Source of the DNA: Ricinus communis | Taxonomy: Eukaryota; Streptophyta; Magnoliopsida; Malpighiales; Euphorbiaceae | Length of the DNA stretch: 64,000 nucleotides | Direction: 5' to 3' | Assembly (NCBI RefSeq): GCF_019578655.1 | Contig: NC_063260.1 | Span: 27,428,888-27,492,887, forward strand | Shown here: positions 62,805 to 64,000 of the stretch, in pieces | Layout of the letters: every line of letters begins with the position of its first letter | How positions within the stretch are numbered: the first letter of the stretch is position 1 | Program-made: the position numbers and the translations under genes | Notes under the pieces: generated by a model | The model's database searches: none | Seen by the model: the letters and a program-made list of their open reading frames with translations, nothing else | What the model was told of the DNA's origin: nothing

Positions 62805-64000
62805 TAGGATATGCTGTCTGTTGGAATTTTAGGTAAAGCCTGTTTAGTACTTGTGTGCTTGAATGCGTCGACATGAAGTTGTGAATAATATGATGGCTGA
62901 TGGCTCTCTAGATTCGTAGGTCTTAGGTGAACCAGTAGATTTCTTCTCTTAATCTTTTTGTTACTATAAGGTTTGATATGACTGAATCGTGGTAATTTAT
63001 TGAACAACTTTGAAGGGCTTTGGGCTAGAATTAATCGCATCTCATCTTGCATCGCCTACACTCTGATTTTTATTGACTTGGAAACTAGGCTCTAATGTCA
63101 CATTACTGTTACCGTGCATGCTAAGGACAATTACTATGGCTCAAGTGCGATGGATTATATTGACCCCAAAAAAAAAAATGAAAATGCGATGGATAATGAC
63201 TGCAAGCAATGAAGGTCTTTTTACGATGAAACTGCACGCTGATTTTATCATAAAAACAGTTGGAAATCTGGAAGACTTCAAAAAGGGGGCGTGACGTTGA
63301 AATGGATGGATTCCAACGGGGAGTTCTGAAACTGTGATTTGCTAGCGTGCTGTTGGATTTTAAATGAAATGGTTTGGGTGATTCCTATTGCCTGGTGCGG
63401 GATGCAATTTTTGTAGCAAAAAGGACCATATCTACGAGCCAACAGCAGCTGAAAGAAAATATTTCCTTTATACCAATTCAATATAACCATTAGTAAAATC
63501 CAGATTGGTTTATTGAGAGAAAATAATGATGCTTTATTGCTGAAAATAATTTGCTAAAATAAATCGAGGGTGCTAGTTTTAACCTGCACTTGTATTAGTA
63601 ATGATGTGGGAAGTAGACTCTAGTTATATATGGGTTATACTAGTTTCTGTCTGAGTCGTCCATTTAGGACGCTTTAGGTGCATTATTTGTCCATAATACA
63701 GAAGTATATATGTATGGTACACCATGTAAATCATCAAATTTATCCTCCACGCCTAAGTTGATAACCACTTCCAGGATTGGAGAGATTTCACAACCACCCA
63801 ATTTCTTGTATTCAAGAATTGCTATTTTCTGTGAATTGTATAACGTTGTCCCATCAAACTAATGGAGTAAAATAATGTCGTGAATCTAAGACTCAAAATC
63901 CAGACATTTTCTTGTTTTTACAATATTGTTTTAATCTAATCTGGAGCTGCAATCTTAGTTTATTTTACGATTATAGTCAATCTGGCAACCATTTTGGAGA
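62805..64000. other. 3' flank of the RCD1-type gene
   Basis: The first few hundred bases are probably the RCD1 3' UTR. No further gene is supported up to the window end; the short open frames lack domain features. Confidence 0.5.

Noticed and set aside
1..64000. CRISPR array, operon or bacterial system
   Set aside because: The window is plant nuclear DNA; no spaced identical repeats or operon-like gene packing exist.

Overview
This is nuclear DNA of a eudicot plant: introns are AT-rich with GT-AG ends (and one GC-AG), intergenic DNA is very AT-rich, and the genes are plant-specific. The species cannot be fixed from the window; a rosid is likely, and that is inference only. There are no tRNA or rRNA genes, no CRISPR and no bacterial features.

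Five protein-coding genes can be rebuilt exon by exon. (1) KANADI2-type GARP transcription factor, + strand, 8077-12779, six exons, 378 aa. (2) SKL2-type chloroplast protein with a CS/p23-like domain and an inactive shikimate-kinase-like domain, + strand, 17924-22510, eight exons, 382 aa. (3) MULE-transposase-derived SWIM zinc-finger protein, - strand, 25894-28792, five exons, 719 aa, with a GC-AG intron. (4) Plant SMN (survival motor neuron) homologue, - strand, 31257-36531, five exons, 280 aa, with no Tudor-like segment recognised and with its YG box split by an intron. (5) RCD1/SRO1-type WWE-PARP-RST protein, + strand, 55315-62804, six coding exons, 638 aa, with a probable multi-exon leader from about 52.55 kb. 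A sixth, unrecognised small gene candidate lies at 47939-48593.

Between SMN and the small gene candidate lies a decayed endogenous caulimovirid (plant pararetrovirus) at about 38156-45812. It carries movement protein, coat/zinc-knuckle, protease-RT-RNase H and an unrecognised last ORF, all but the first broken by stops or frameshifts. A terminal redundancy of about 490 bp implies a circular unit of about 7.16 kb. Other mobile DNA includes two LINE remnants (5.16-6.42 kb and 24.5-25.4 kb) and a MITE-like family with three copies (1.77-2.34, 6.42-6.68 and 49.84-50.43 kb). Long microsatellites and several imperfect tandem duplications are also present.

The genes do not form a pathway; they act separately in organ polarity, plastid function, snRNP assembly and stress signalling. 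Their order is informative. From memory, Arabidopsis has RCD1 beside KAN2 (At1g32230/At1g32240) and SKL2 beside SRO1 (At2g35500/At2g35510). This window holds KAN2, SKL2 and an RCD1/SRO1 gene together, as expected for an ancestral block that Arabidopsis duplicated and then thinned.
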